Positions 28,639-36,563 of a DNA stretch of 36,690 nt are shown here, one piece after another. The first letter of the stretch is position 1. Every line of letters starts with the position of its first letter. The DNA lies in contig NZ_JAOWLA010000022.1 in assembly GCF_025751575.1 (NCBI RefSeq), forward strand, positions 1 to 36,690, given 5' to 3'. The notes under the pieces are model-generated. The model searched no databases and was not told the origin of the DNA. It was given only the letters and a program-made list of their open reading frames with translations. Origin of the DNA: Albidovulum sediminicola. GTDB lineage: Bacteria; Pseudomonadota; Alphaproteobacteria; Rhodobacterales; Rhodobacteraceae. The position numbers and the translations under genes were made by a program.

Positions 28639-29022
28639 TCGACCTGGGCCTCGCCTCCGACGGCCGCGCAAGCATTACCGCGCCGCCACTAGGTATTTTT
28701 TCTCGAAAAAATACCATTCATTCAAGGATATTCGTAAATATGAGGCAAGTTTCAGTCCATTAATGAGAGAACGTACCAACATGAAGCATGGGCGTCGCAG
28801 CAGAACCGCAGCCGCCTCGCGCGTGATCCTGCCGCCATTTCCGGGCCGAGGCTGCGCGCCGAGCAATCTCGTAGCATCGCCATAGACCTTATGAAACGGC
28901 CTTCTTTCGTCCCCCTTGGCGCGCGCTGAGCCCCGCCTATTCTGGTCGCGTCGCCAAAGGACTTGCCCGAATCGGCAAATCTTGACCAGATAGTAAAAAA
29001 TATCAACCAACAGGGAAAAGCC
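28639..29022. other. AT-rich divergent promoter region between gntR and the BMP importer operon
   Basis: About 384 bases with no convincing gene. The part at 28690-28780 is much richer in A/T than its surroundings and holds the long palindrome (separate entry) and the inverted repeat ATATTCGTAAATAT at 28728-28741. The section 28790-28960 is GC-rich and featureless. An A-rich leader with AGGGAAAAG precedes the importer start at 29023. Confidence 0.6.
28692..28715. promoter_or_regulatory. Perfect 10-bp palindrome, candidate GntR operator
   Basis: GGTATTTTTT (28692-28701) and AAAAAATACC (28706-28715) are exact reverse complements around CTCG. The site lies 54 bases upstream of the gntR start and about 310 bases upstream of the importer gene. 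Autoregulation by the dimeric GntR protein is a natural reading. As RNA it would be a weak A/U hairpin without a following T-tract, so a terminator is unlikely. Confidence 0.6.
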
Positions 29023-30051
29023 ATGTTTCACCACAAGGGCACAAGCGCGGCCTTGTCGCGCCGCAAGGTATTGAAGGCCGGGGGCGCGCTGACCGCGACG
29101 GGTCTGATCGGGTTGCCCGCGCGGCTTCTGGCCGCCGATCCGGTCAGCGTCGCCGGTATCTACACCGTTCCGGTTGAACAGCAGTGGGTCAGCCGTATCC
29201 ACAAGGCCGCGACCGCCCAGCAAGACGCGGGCGCGGTCACCTACACCTATTCGGAGAACACCGCGAACACGGATTACGCGCGCGTCATGCGGGAATATGC
29301 CGAGGGCGGCGCCAAGCTGATCGTGGGCGAGATCTTCGGCGTCGAGGACGAGGCGCGTGAGGTCGTGGGCGACTACCCGGAGGTGGCCTTCCTCATGGGA
29401 TCGAGCTTCATGCCCGATCCGGCCTACCCGAACCTTGCCGTCTTCGACAACTACATTCAGGACGCCTCCTACCTGTCGGGGATCATCGCGGGCGCGATGT
29501 CGCAAAGCGGCAATATCGGCATGGTCGGCGGCTTCCCGATCCCCGAGGTCAACCGGCTCATGAACGCCTTCATGGCCGGCGTGCGCGAGACCCGCGCCGA
29601 CGCGAAGTTCCAGATCAGCTTCATCGGGTCGTGGTTCGATCCCCCGAAGGCCAAGGAAACCGCCTTTGCCATGATCGATGCGGGCGCCGACGTGATGTAT
29701 GCCGAACGCTTCGGCGTTTCGGACGCGGCCCAGGAACGTGGCGTGCTGGCGGTGGGCAACGTAATCGACACGCAGGCCGATTATCCCGGCACGGTCGTCG
29801 CCTCCGCGCTTTGGCATTTCGAGCCGACCTTTGACGCGGCGCTGGCGCGGGTGATCGACGGCAGCTTCGCCGCCGACAACTACGGCGTCTATTCGCAGAT
29901 GAAGGAAGGCGGCTGCTCGCTTGCCCCACTTGGCACCTTCGAGGGCAAGGTACCCGAGGCCGCGATGGCCCTGGTGGCCGAGCGTGAGGCGGCGATCAAG
30001 GATGGCAGCTTCACCGTCGCGATCGACGACAACGAACCGACCGCCGGCTGA
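29023..30051 (+). CDS. BMP-family (PnrA-like) periplasmic binding protein, Tat-exported
   Basis: A 342-residue basic-membrane-protein/PnrA-type binding protein of a nucleoside or base ABC importer. The N-terminus has a twin-arginine signal (SRRKVLKAGGALTATGLIG, about residues 12-30). The mature domain has YTYSENTANTDYARVMREYAEGG, LIVGEIFG and SYLSGIIAGAMSQSGNIGMVGGFPIPEVNRLMNAFMAG, typical of the family. An AGGGAAAAG site precedes the ATG at 29023. It starts an operon of two permeases, an ATPase and a deaminase, so a pyrimidine base or nucleoside is the likely ligand. Confidence 0.9.
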   Translation: MFHHKGTSAALSRRKVLKAGGALTATGLIGLPARLLAADPVSVAGIYTVPVEQQWVSRIHKAATAQQDAGAVTYTYSENTANTDYARVMREYAEGGAKLIVGEIFGVEDEAREVVGDYPEVAFLMGSSFMPDPAYPNLAVFDNYIQDASYLSGIIAGAMSQSGNIGMVGGFPIPEVNRLMNAFMAGVRETRADAKFQISFIGSWFDPPKAKETAFAMIDAGADVMYAERFGVSDAAQERGVLAVGNVIDTQADYPGTVVASALWHFEPTFDAALARVIDGSFAADNYGVYSQMKEGGCSLAPLGTFEGKVPEAAMALVAEREAAIKDGSFTVAIDDNEPTAG

Positions 30052-31610
30052 TGGGCCCGCAGGCGCAGGCGCGGGTTGTCCTGCGCCTGGACGGCATCAC
30101 CAAGCGCTTCGGGCCGCTGGTTGCCAACGACGCGATCACCTTCGACCTGCACGAGGGCGAGGTGATCGCGCTTCTGGGCGAAAACGGCGCCGGCAAAACG
30201 ACGCTGATGAACATCCTTTTCGGCCATTATTCGGCCGATGAAGGCCGGGTGGAGCTGTTCGGCAGCCCCCTGCCCCCGGGAAATCCGCGCGCGGCGCTGG
30301 CGGCGGGCGTCGGCATGGTGCATCAGCACTTCACGCTGGCCGACAACCTCAGCGTGATGGAGAATATCGTTCTGGGGACCGAACCGCTCTGGCGTCTTGG
30401 CCGGGGCCGCGCGGCGGCGCGTTCACGGGTCGAGGCGCTGTCGCGCGACTACGGGCTCTCGGTCCATCCAGACGCCCGCGTTGGCAGCCTGACCGTTGGC
30501 GAACGCCAGAGGGTCGAGATCCTCAAGGCGCTTTACCGGGACGCGCGCATCCTTATCCTGGACGAACCGACGGCGGTGCTGACCCCACAGGAGGCGGAGG
30601 ATCTTTTCGCAACGCTTCGCAAGGCGGTCGCGCGCGGCATGTCGGTGATCTTCATCAGCCACAAGCTGCATGAGGTGATGGCGATTTCCTCGCGCGTGCT
30701 GGTCCTGCGCCACGGCAAGCTCGTGGGCGAGGTGGCCACCGAGGCGACCGACCGCCACCAGTTGGCGACGATGATGGTGGGCACGGAGGTGGCACCGCTT
30801 GAGGTCCGCGCCCACGCGCCGGGCCCGGTGCTCATGGCCCTGAAGGGCGTTTCGACCCCGGCGCTCGGCAACGCGATCGGCCTGAGGGATATTACGCTTG
30901 AGTTGCGCGCGGGGCAGATCACCGGGCTTGCCGGCGTATCGGGCAACGGTCAGGCCGCCCTTGCCGCGCTGATCGGCGGGCTGGAGGTGCCAGAGGCCGG
31001 CGAGATGGAGATGGCGGGCGCCCCGGTCGAGGGCTGGTCGCCGCGTCGTGCCATCGACGGCGGCGTGGCGCGGATCCCGGAGGACCGCCACAAGACAGGC
31101 ACCATCGCGGACTTCTCCCTGACTGAAAACGCGATCCTCGAAAGCTACGGGGACGCGAAGTTCAGCCGCAAGGGTTGGATGAACTGGCGCGCGGCGGAAG
31201 GGTTCGCGCGCGACATCATCGCCACCTATGACGTGCGCTGCCCGGGCCCCGCCACGCGCATCCGGCTCTTGTCGGGGGGCAACATGCAGAAGCTGATCCT
31301 GGGCCGGGTGCTGGAACGGGGGCCAAGGATCATCCTCGCGAACCAGCCGGTCAGGGGCCTCGACATCGGGGCGGTTACCTATGTTCACCAGCGCCTGCTG
31401 GGCGCGCGCGACGAGGGCGCGGCGGTCCTGTTGATCTCGGAAGATCTCGACGAGGTCATGGCGCTTTCGGACGTGATCCATGTGATTTCCGAGGGCCGGC
31501 TTTCGCCTGCCTTCCCCCGGGGCGCGATGACGCCTGCGGGGCTAGGCGTCTGGATGGCCGGCCACGGGTTCGAGGGGGCCGAAGGCGGGGGGGCGGATCA
31601 TGCGGCTTGA
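30051..31610 (+). CDS. Two-domain ATPase of a nucleoside/base ABC importer
   Basis: A 519-residue fused ATPase of the YufO/NupA type. The first domain has Walker A GENGAGKT (43-50), signature LTVGERQR and Walker B ILILDEP. The second domain lacks a true Walker A lysine (VSGNGQAAL), has signature LSGGNMQK and a Walker B-like IILANQP. The asymmetry is usual in this family. The start overlaps the binding-protein stop by one base (TGATG). Confidence 0.93.
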   Translation: MGPQAQARVVLRLDGITKRFGPLVANDAITFDLHEGEVIALLGENGAGKTTLMNILFGHYSADEGRVELFGSPLPPGNPRAALAAGVGMVHQHFTLADNLSVMENIVLGTEPLWRLGRGRAAARSRVEALSRDYGLSVHPDARVGSLTVGERQRVEILKALYRDARILILDEPTAVLTPQEAEDLFATLRKAVARGMSVIFISHKLHEVMAISSRVLVLRHGKLVGEVATEATDRHQLATMMVGTEVAPLEVRAHAPGPVLMALKGVSTPALGNAIGLRDITLELRAGQITGLAGVSGNGQAALAALIGGLEVPEAGEMEMAGAPVEGWSPRRAIDGGVARIPEDRHKTGTIADFSLTENAILESYGDAKFSRKGWMNWRAAEGFARDIIATYDVRCPGPATRIRLLSGGNMQKLILGRVLERGPRIILANQPVRGLDIGAVTYVHQRLLGARDEGAAVLLISEDLDEVMALSDVIHVISEGRLSPAFPRGAMTPAGLGVWMAGHGFEGAEGGGADHAA

Positions 31611-32649
31611 ACCGATCGCCGATCCGGGTCTTGGCCGCACCTTCGGCTATCCTGCGGCGGCGCTCGCCGCCACGGTGATCTTCGCGATGACGCTGGCGCT
31701 GGTGGCGGGCGCCGAGCCGCTGGCGGTCCTCGGCCTGATGATCAAGGGCGCCGCGGGTTCGAAATTCGCGCTGCTGGAGACGCTGAACCGCGCGACACCG
31801 CTGATCTTTACCGGCCTCGCGGTCGCCGTCGCCTTTCGCGCGAAGCTTTGGAACATCGGGGCCGAGGCGCAGCTTTACGCCGGTGCCGTCGTGACCGTGT
31901 TGCTGGGCACGGGAACGCTGGCGCTGCCTGGGCCGCTCCTTCTTCCGGTGGTGGCGCTCGCCGCGGCGGCGTTCGGGGCGCTGGTTCTGCTTGGGCCCGC
32001 CACGCTGAAGCTGCGCTTCGGCGTGGATGAGGTCGTGACGACGCTGCTATTCAACTTCATCATGCTGCTTTTCGTGTCCTACCTGCTGGAAGGGCCGATG
32101 AAGGACCCCGCCGGCATGGGCTGGCCGAAGTCCGCCAAGCTGATCCCCGAGGCGCGCCTGCCCCGGATTCTGGAGGGGCTAAGGCTCCACTGGGGCTTCC
32201 TTCTGGCGCTGATCGCGGCGGTGGGTGTCTGGGTCGTCCAGACGCGCACCACGCTCGGCTATGAGATGCGCGCCGTCGGCCTGAACCCGGTCGCCGCGCG
32301 CTTCGCGGGGCTGCCGGTCGGGCGCATCATGATCAAGACGGCGCTTCTGTCGGGCGGGCTCGCCGCCCTTGCCGGCTGGTCGGAGGTCGCGGGGCTGAAA
32401 GGCAGCCTGACGCTCGATCTGAGCCCCGGCTTCGGCTACACGGGCATCATCGTCGCCATGCTGGCGCTTCTCAACCCGCTCGGGGTCGTCGTTTCCGCCC
32501 TCTTCGTCGCGGGCGTCTTCGTGGGGGCGGACTCGATGAGCCGGGCCATCGGCGTGCCCAGCTACATCGCCGACGCACTGATGGCGGCCGCGCTTCTGTT
32601 CATGGTGTTGGCGCTTCTCCTAGCGCGCGTCAGGGTCCGGAGGGGATGA
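31600..32649 (+). CDS. Nucleoside/base ABC importer permease 1
   Basis: A 349-residue permease of the YufP/BmpC type (branched-chain/ribose permease superfamily) with about ten hydrophobic segments. The diagnostic region is LNRATPLIFTGLAVAVAFRAKLWNIGAEAQLYAG, near residues 62-95. FGVDEVVTTLLFNFIM and VGLNPVAARFAGLPVGR follow. Its start overlaps the ATPase end by 11 bases and its stop overlaps the next gene by four. Confidence 0.92.
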   Translation: MRLEPIADPGLGRTFGYPAAALAATVIFAMTLALVAGAEPLAVLGLMIKGAAGSKFALLETLNRATPLIFTGLAVAVAFRAKLWNIGAEAQLYAGAVVTVLLGTGTLALPGPLLLPVVALAAAAFGALVLLGPATLKLRFGVDEVVTTLLFNFIMLLFVSYLLEGPMKDPAGMGWPKSAKLIPEARLPRILEGLRLHWGFLLALIAAVGVWVVQTRTTLGYEMRAVGLNPVAARFAGLPVGRIMIKTALLSGGLAALAGWSEVAGLKGSLTLDLSPGFGYTGIIVAMLALLNPLGVVVSALFVAGVFVGADSMSRAIGVPSYIADALMAAALLFMVLALLLARVRVRRG

Positions 32650-33593
32650 TGGAGATCTTCGACATCCTCCTGTCGGCAACCTTTTGGGCGGCGGCAATCC
32701 GTATCGCGAGCCCGCTGATCTTTGCCACGATGGGAGAGCTGATCTGCGAACGCGCGGGGGTCCTGAACCTCGGGATCGAGGGGATCATGATCGCGGGCGC
32801 CTTCACCGGCTGGTTCGCGGTCTATGCCGGAATGCCCCTGCCCGCCGGTGTCCTCATGGCGCTGCTGGTCGGAATGGCCTTCGGGCTGCTGCACGGGACG
32901 CTGACGGTGCCCTTCGGCCTGTCGCAGCATGTGGTGGGGCTTGGGGTGACGCTGCTTGCGACCTCGATGACCTATTTCACCTATCGCCTCGCCCTGCCCG
33001 AGGTCACCTCCCCACCCCGGATCGAGGCCTTTGCGGAATGGCCGGTGCCGGTCCTGTCCGAAATCCCGCTGCTCGGCCCTGCCCTTTTCGTCCAGACACC
33101 GTTGACCTACCTCGCTTTTGCGACGGTGGCAGCGGTGGCCTTCGTCCTTTACCGCACGCCCCTTGGCCTTGCCCTGCGCGCGGTGGGCGAAAACCCCGCC
33201 TCGGTCGAGGCGCAGGGGCTTTCGGTCACGGGCCTCCGGCTGGGGGCGGTGATGGCGGGGTCGGGGCTGATGGCGGTGGGCGGCGCCTTCCTGACCATGT
33301 CCGCCTTCAATTCCTTCTTCTTCGAGATGGTGAACGGACGCGGCTGGATCTGCATCGCGCTGGTCGTCTTCGGCGCCTGGAAGCCCTGGAAGTCGCTTCT
33401 GGGCGCAATCCTTTTCGCCGCCTTCGACGCGCTCCAGATCCGCCTGCAACAGACGCCGATCGGGGCGCATGTGCCCTACCAGGTCTTTCTGATGATGCCC
33501 TTCGTGCTCTCGATCTTGGCGCTGATCCTGATGTCGCGGCGCGCCGAGGTCCCGGCGGCCCTGATGGTGCCCTACAACAAGGGAGAACGCTGA
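32646..33593 (+). CDS. Nucleoside/base ABC importer permease 2
   Basis: A 315-residue permease of the YufQ type, partner of permease 1. ASPLIFATMGELICERAGVLNLGIEGIMIAGAF near the N-terminus is the family hallmark. LRAVGENPASVEAQGLSVTGLRLGAVMAGSGLMAVGGAF is the later conserved block. It is coupled to the preceding gene by an ATGA overlap; an ATG three bases on is possible. Its stop overlaps the deaminase start by one base. Confidence 0.92.
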   Translation: MMEIFDILLSATFWAAAIRIASPLIFATMGELICERAGVLNLGIEGIMIAGAFTGWFAVYAGMPLPAGVLMALLVGMAFGLLHGTLTVPFGLSQHVVGLGVTLLATSMTYFTYRLALPEVTSPPRIEAFAEWPVPVLSEIPLLGPALFVQTPLTYLAFATVAAVAFVLYRTPLGLALRAVGENPASVEAQGLSVTGLRLGAVMAGSGLMAVGGAFLTMSAFNSFFFEMVNGRGWICIALVVFGAWKPWKSLLGAILFAAFDALQIRLQQTPIGAHVPYQVFLMMPFVLSILALILMSRRAEVPAALMVPYNKGER

Positions 33594-34873
33594 TGTTCGA
33601 TCTGATCGTGAAGGGCGGCACCCTGCCCGACGGCCGCCAGGCCGATATCGGCATCCAGGGCGACCGCATCGCGGCGGTCGAGCGGTTGGAGAGCGCCGCG
33701 GCCCGCGAGGTGATCGACGCCACGGGCGACCTCGTCTCCCCTCCCTTCGTGGACCCGCATTTCCACATGGACGCGACGCTTTCCTACGGGCTGCCGCGCG
33801 TCAACGCGTCGGGCACACTGCTGGAAGGCATCGCGCTTTGGGGCGAGTTGCGCGAGACCGCCACGGTCGAGGAGATGGTCGCGCGCGCGCTGGCCTATTG
33901 CGACTGGGCCGCGGGCATGGGCCTTCTGGCGATCCGCACTCATGTGGACACAACCCCCGACCACCTGCGCGGCGTCACCGCGATGCTGGAGGTCAAGGCC
34001 CGCGTCCGCGACTACATCGACCTGCAACTGGTGGCCTTCCCGCAGGACGGGCTCTACCGGACCGCAACAGGGCGCGAGAACCTGATCCGCGCGCTCGACA
34101 TGGGCGTCGATGTCGTGGGCGGCATCCCGCATTTCGAACGCACCATGGAGGACGGGCGCGAAAGCGTGCGCGACACTGCCCGCATCGCCGCCGAACGCGG
34201 ACTGATGTTGGATCTGCACTGCGACGAAACCGACGACCCGATGAGCCGCCATGTCGAAACGCTGGCCGCAGAGGTGACGCGCCACGGCCTTGGCGCCCGC
34301 GCCGCGGGCAGCCACCTGACTTCGATGCATTCGATGGACAACTACTATGTCTCGAAATTGCTGCCGCTGATTGCGGAAAGCGGGATGTGTGCGATCCCCA
34401 ACCCCCTGATAAACATCACCCTTCAGGGCCGCCACGATACTTTCCCCAAGCGCCGCGGCCTGACACGGGTGAAGGAGATGCTGGCACAGGGCATCACCGT
34501 TGGCTGGGGACAGGACTGCGTGCTGGACCCGTGGTACTCGCTCGGAACGGCGGACATGCTGGACGTGGCCTTCATGGGCCTGCATGTCGCCCAGATGACC
34601 CACCCGGCCGAGATGGCGCGATGCTTCGAGATGGTGACGGAGGGCAACGCAAAGGTCATGAACCTGGAGGGGTATGGCCTCCGGCCGGGCGCGGCGGCCT
34701 CGTTGGTCGTCCTCGACGCCGGAAACCCGACCGAGGCGCTGCGCCTGCGTCCCGCCCGGCTGGCCGTGATCGCGAAGGGCAAGGTCATCGCCCGCACACC
34801 ACGCGGCGACCATGCCCTTTCCCTGCCCGGACGCCCCACGATCGCCAACCGACGCGCACCCGCTCGGCCCTAG
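33593..34873 (+). CDS. CodA-like amidohydrolase, predicted 5-methylcytosine/cytosine deaminase
   Basis: A 426-residue member of the cytosine deaminase branch of the amidohydrolase superfamily. Counting against E. coli CodA with a constant five-residue offset, the metal ligands are H56 and H58 (DPHFHMD), H209 (LHCDE) and D308 (GWGQD). E212 is the catalytic acid, H241 (GSHLTSMHS) is also kept, and Q151 (VAFPQDG) is the pyrimidine-contacting glutamine. C309 occupies the position of CodA Asp314, reading GQDCVLDPW instead of GHDDVFDPW. Loss of that Asp is the known mark of bacterial 5-methylcytosine deaminases, including a Rhodobacter sphaeroides enzyme. It is the last gene of the BMP importer operon and overlaps permease 2 by one base. 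Cytosine or isoguanine activity cannot be excluded. Confidence 0.88.
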   Translation: MFDLIVKGGTLPDGRQADIGIQGDRIAAVERLESAAAREVIDATGDLVSPPFVDPHFHMDATLSYGLPRVNASGTLLEGIALWGELRETATVEEMVARALAYCDWAAGMGLLAIRTHVDTTPDHLRGVTAMLEVKARVRDYIDLQLVAFPQDGLYRTATGRENLIRALDMGVDVVGGIPHFERTMEDGRESVRDTARIAAERGLMLDLHCDETDDPMSRHVETLAAEVTRHGLGARAAGSHLTSMHSMDNYYVSKLLPLIAESGMCAIPNPLINITLQGRHDTFPKRRGLTRVKEMLAQGITVGWGQDCVLDPWYSLGTADMLDVAFMGLHVAQMTHPAEMARCFEMVTEGNAKVMNLEGYGLRPGAAASLVVLDAGNPTEALRLRPARLAVIAKGKVIARTPRGDHALSLPGRPTIANRRAPARP

Positions 34874-35011
34874 CCCACCCGACCGTTATAGAGCCCAGGG
34901 GGCCTCGCACAGTCCGCTGGCGCCTCGTGCATTCCCCGCCGCGCCGGCGCGGATTGCAGCAGCGCGACTTTGCCCTTGTCCCCTCCATCGCCCCCTGATA
35001 GAGCGACAGGC

Positions 35012-35101
35012 GGAGTGGTGGCCGAGTGGTCGAAGGCACACCCCTGCTAAGGGTGCAGACGGGAAACCGTCTCGAGGGTTCGAATCCCTTCCACTCCGCC
35101 A
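35012..35101 (+). tRNA. tRNA-Ser (anticodon GCT)
   Basis: A 90-base class II tRNA. The acceptor GGAGTGG pairs with CCACTCC and the anticodon stem CACCC/GGGTG has loop CTGCTAA (anticodon GCT). The long variable arm is GACGG-GAAA-CCGTC, the T-loop is TTCGAAT, the discriminator is G and the CCA end is encoded. It marks the boundary between core operons and the accessory DNA on the right. Confidence 0.96.
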
Positions 35102-35450
35102 CTTGCACATTGCAAACCCGAGATGAGGTCCCTGACGGGGCCTTTTTCTTTATGTGCCAAAGGGGTTTGCAGGAACCATCCGCCCTTCGGAGACTGGCCG
35201 CCTTCGCGAGATCGGTCTCTGAACGCCCACCGTCTCTTTCCACCCGCCCCGCGCTCTGGGCGAGACGGTTTCAAAATTCCCATATGTTTCAGTGAACTCA
35301 CGGGATCGCACTGCGCCCGTGTTTTGCTGGTTCCGGCTTGTTTCGATGCAGACGGAGACGCGACACGGGCGGCGTGGTCGTTGGTATGTCTTGGGAGTCT
35401 TGCGCGAAGTCTCTGATGACAAACGCAGTTTCCGCCCTTAGCCTGGCGTG
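35102..35450. other. Intergenic region after tRNA-Ser
   Basis: About 350 bases. It holds the tRNA terminator (separate entry) and then no convincing gene. Frames on both strands are open for about 90 residues, but they lack a ribosome site and read as low-complexity. No copy of the tRNA 3' end was seen further right in the window, so an attachment site cannot be shown. Confidence 0.5.
35127..35152 (+). terminator. Terminator after tRNA-Ser
   Basis: GGTCCC (35127-35132), loop TGAC, GGGGCC (35137-35142; one G-T pair), then TTTTTCTTT. It lies 25 bases beyond the tRNA CCA end. Confidence 0.8.
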
Positions 35451-36287
35451 ATGTCAAACGGGGCCTGGACCGATAAAGAGAACGACCTGATCGTCGCGGA
35501 TTACTTCGCGATGCTGGCCGACGACGTCTGTGGTCGCCCCTACAACAAGGCCGAGCACCGGCGCGGGCTTCTGCCGCTGTTGAATGATCGGTCCGAGGGA
35601 TCAGTCGAGTTCAAGCACCAGAACATCAGCGCCGTGCTGAAGGGGCTGGGTGAGGACTGGATCCCGGGCTACAAGCCTGCCTTCAATTTCCAGATGACAC
35701 TGGTGGACGCCGTGGCGCGATGGCTGGCGCTGAACCCGGCATGGCTCGGTCGCCATTCGGGTACCGGAGCGCCGACTGGCCTCGCGGAGGCACGCCCGAT
35801 CTGGATCGGGCCGCCGCCCACGTTGTCGAACCAACCGCCGCCGCAGGAGCTGGAGCAGATGCTGCACATCGCCCGCAAATTCGATGTCGCAGCGCGAGAC
35901 GAGCGAAACCGCGCCCTCGGCCGGGCCGGTGAGGAACGCGTGCTGGCGCACGAACGTGCAGCCCTGAAATCAGCGGGCCGCGACGATCTTGCGCGCAAGG
36001 TCAGGTGGGTGTCGGAGGAGGATGGCGATGGCGCCGGCTACGATATCGCCAGCTTCGCGCCGGACGGCCGTCCGCGCCTGATCGAGGTGAAGACGACGAA
36101 TGGCTGGGAGCGTACCCCTTTCCACATCAGCCGCAACGAGCTGGCCGTGGCCGAGGAGCGGCGCTCGGAATGGTCCCTGTTCCGGCTCTGGAACTTCGCG
36201 CGCGAGCCGAAGGCGTTCGAATTGCATCCGCCGCTGGACGCGCATGTCTCTCTGACCGCGACGTCCTATCAGGCGAGTTTTCACTAG
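35451..36287 (+). CDS. DUF3883 (PD-(D/E)xK nuclease-like) domain protein
   Basis: A 278-residue protein from the ATG at 35451; a GTG lies three bases earlier. The N-terminal half (WTDKENDLIVADYFAMLADD...KHQNISAVLKGLGEDWIPGYKP) is a conserved but unassigned module. The C-terminal third holds GYDIASFAPDGRPRLIEVKTT, the D...ExK arrangement of the DUF3883 domain, related to restriction-endonuclease folds. NGWERTPFHISRNELAVAEE follows, the usual DUF3883 extension. Such proteins are common in defence or mobile regions. It lies just past a tRNA gene and just before a broken DNA methyltransferase. Whether it cleaves DNA is inferred. Confidence 0.8.
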   Translation: MSNGAWTDKENDLIVADYFAMLADDVCGRPYNKAEHRRGLLPLLNDRSEGSVEFKHQNISAVLKGLGEDWIPGYKPAFNFQMTLVDAVARWLALNPAWLGRHSGTGAPTGLAEARPIWIGPPPTLSNQPPPQELEQMLHIARKFDVAARDERNRALGRAGEERVLAHERAALKSAGRDDLARKVRWVSEEDGDGAGYDIASFAPDGRPRLIEVKTTNGWERTPFHISRNELAVAEERRSEWSLFRLWNFAREPKAFELHPPLDAHVSLTATSYQASFH

Positions 36288-36317
36288 TTGCGCTAACGTG
36301 CTTTTCGTCGGGTAACG

Positions 36318-36563
36318 ATGGGTCAGCAAGAGCCTTCGGCCTTCCTGAAGGTGATGGAGAAAGTGGATTCACATCTCGCACTCGACTGGCTAATAGGAGT
36401 AATGCAGAACATATCCCACGCCGTCATGGCGCAACGCCATGAACCAAAAGACAGCCCCGATGACTTCCCAACGCCACCGTGGGCAACCCGCGCGCTGTTG
36501 CAGCACGTGATCCGCGACCCTAATCTTTCCCGTCTGACCTGCCTTGAGCCGGCATGTGGCAGA
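36318..36563 (+). pseudogene. DNA methyltransferase, N-terminal fragment cut by an IS
   Basis: From the ATG at 36318 the frame reads MGQQEPSAFLKVMEKVDSHL and continues through DSPDDFPTPPWATRALLQHV to CLEPACG. That last block is the start of the SAM-binding motif I of phage-type N6 methyltransferases (usual form CLEPACGAGHMA). Directly after the Gly the family resemblance stops and IS-end sequence begins (TGTCC at 36564). The remaining open frame to the window edge is accidental read-through into the IS. The rest of the gene, if present, lies beyond the IS outside this window. An ATG at 36402 is an alternative start. Confidence 0.7.

Noticed and set aside
28692-28715. Palindrome as a terminator
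   Set aside because: It lies upstream of both flanking genes, not downstream of one, the stem is A/U-rich and no T-run follows it.
34785-35243. Minus-strand frames across tRNA-Ser (EGIRTLE/GFEPSRR wording)
   Set aside because: These are antisense translations of the tRNA, a common annotation error.
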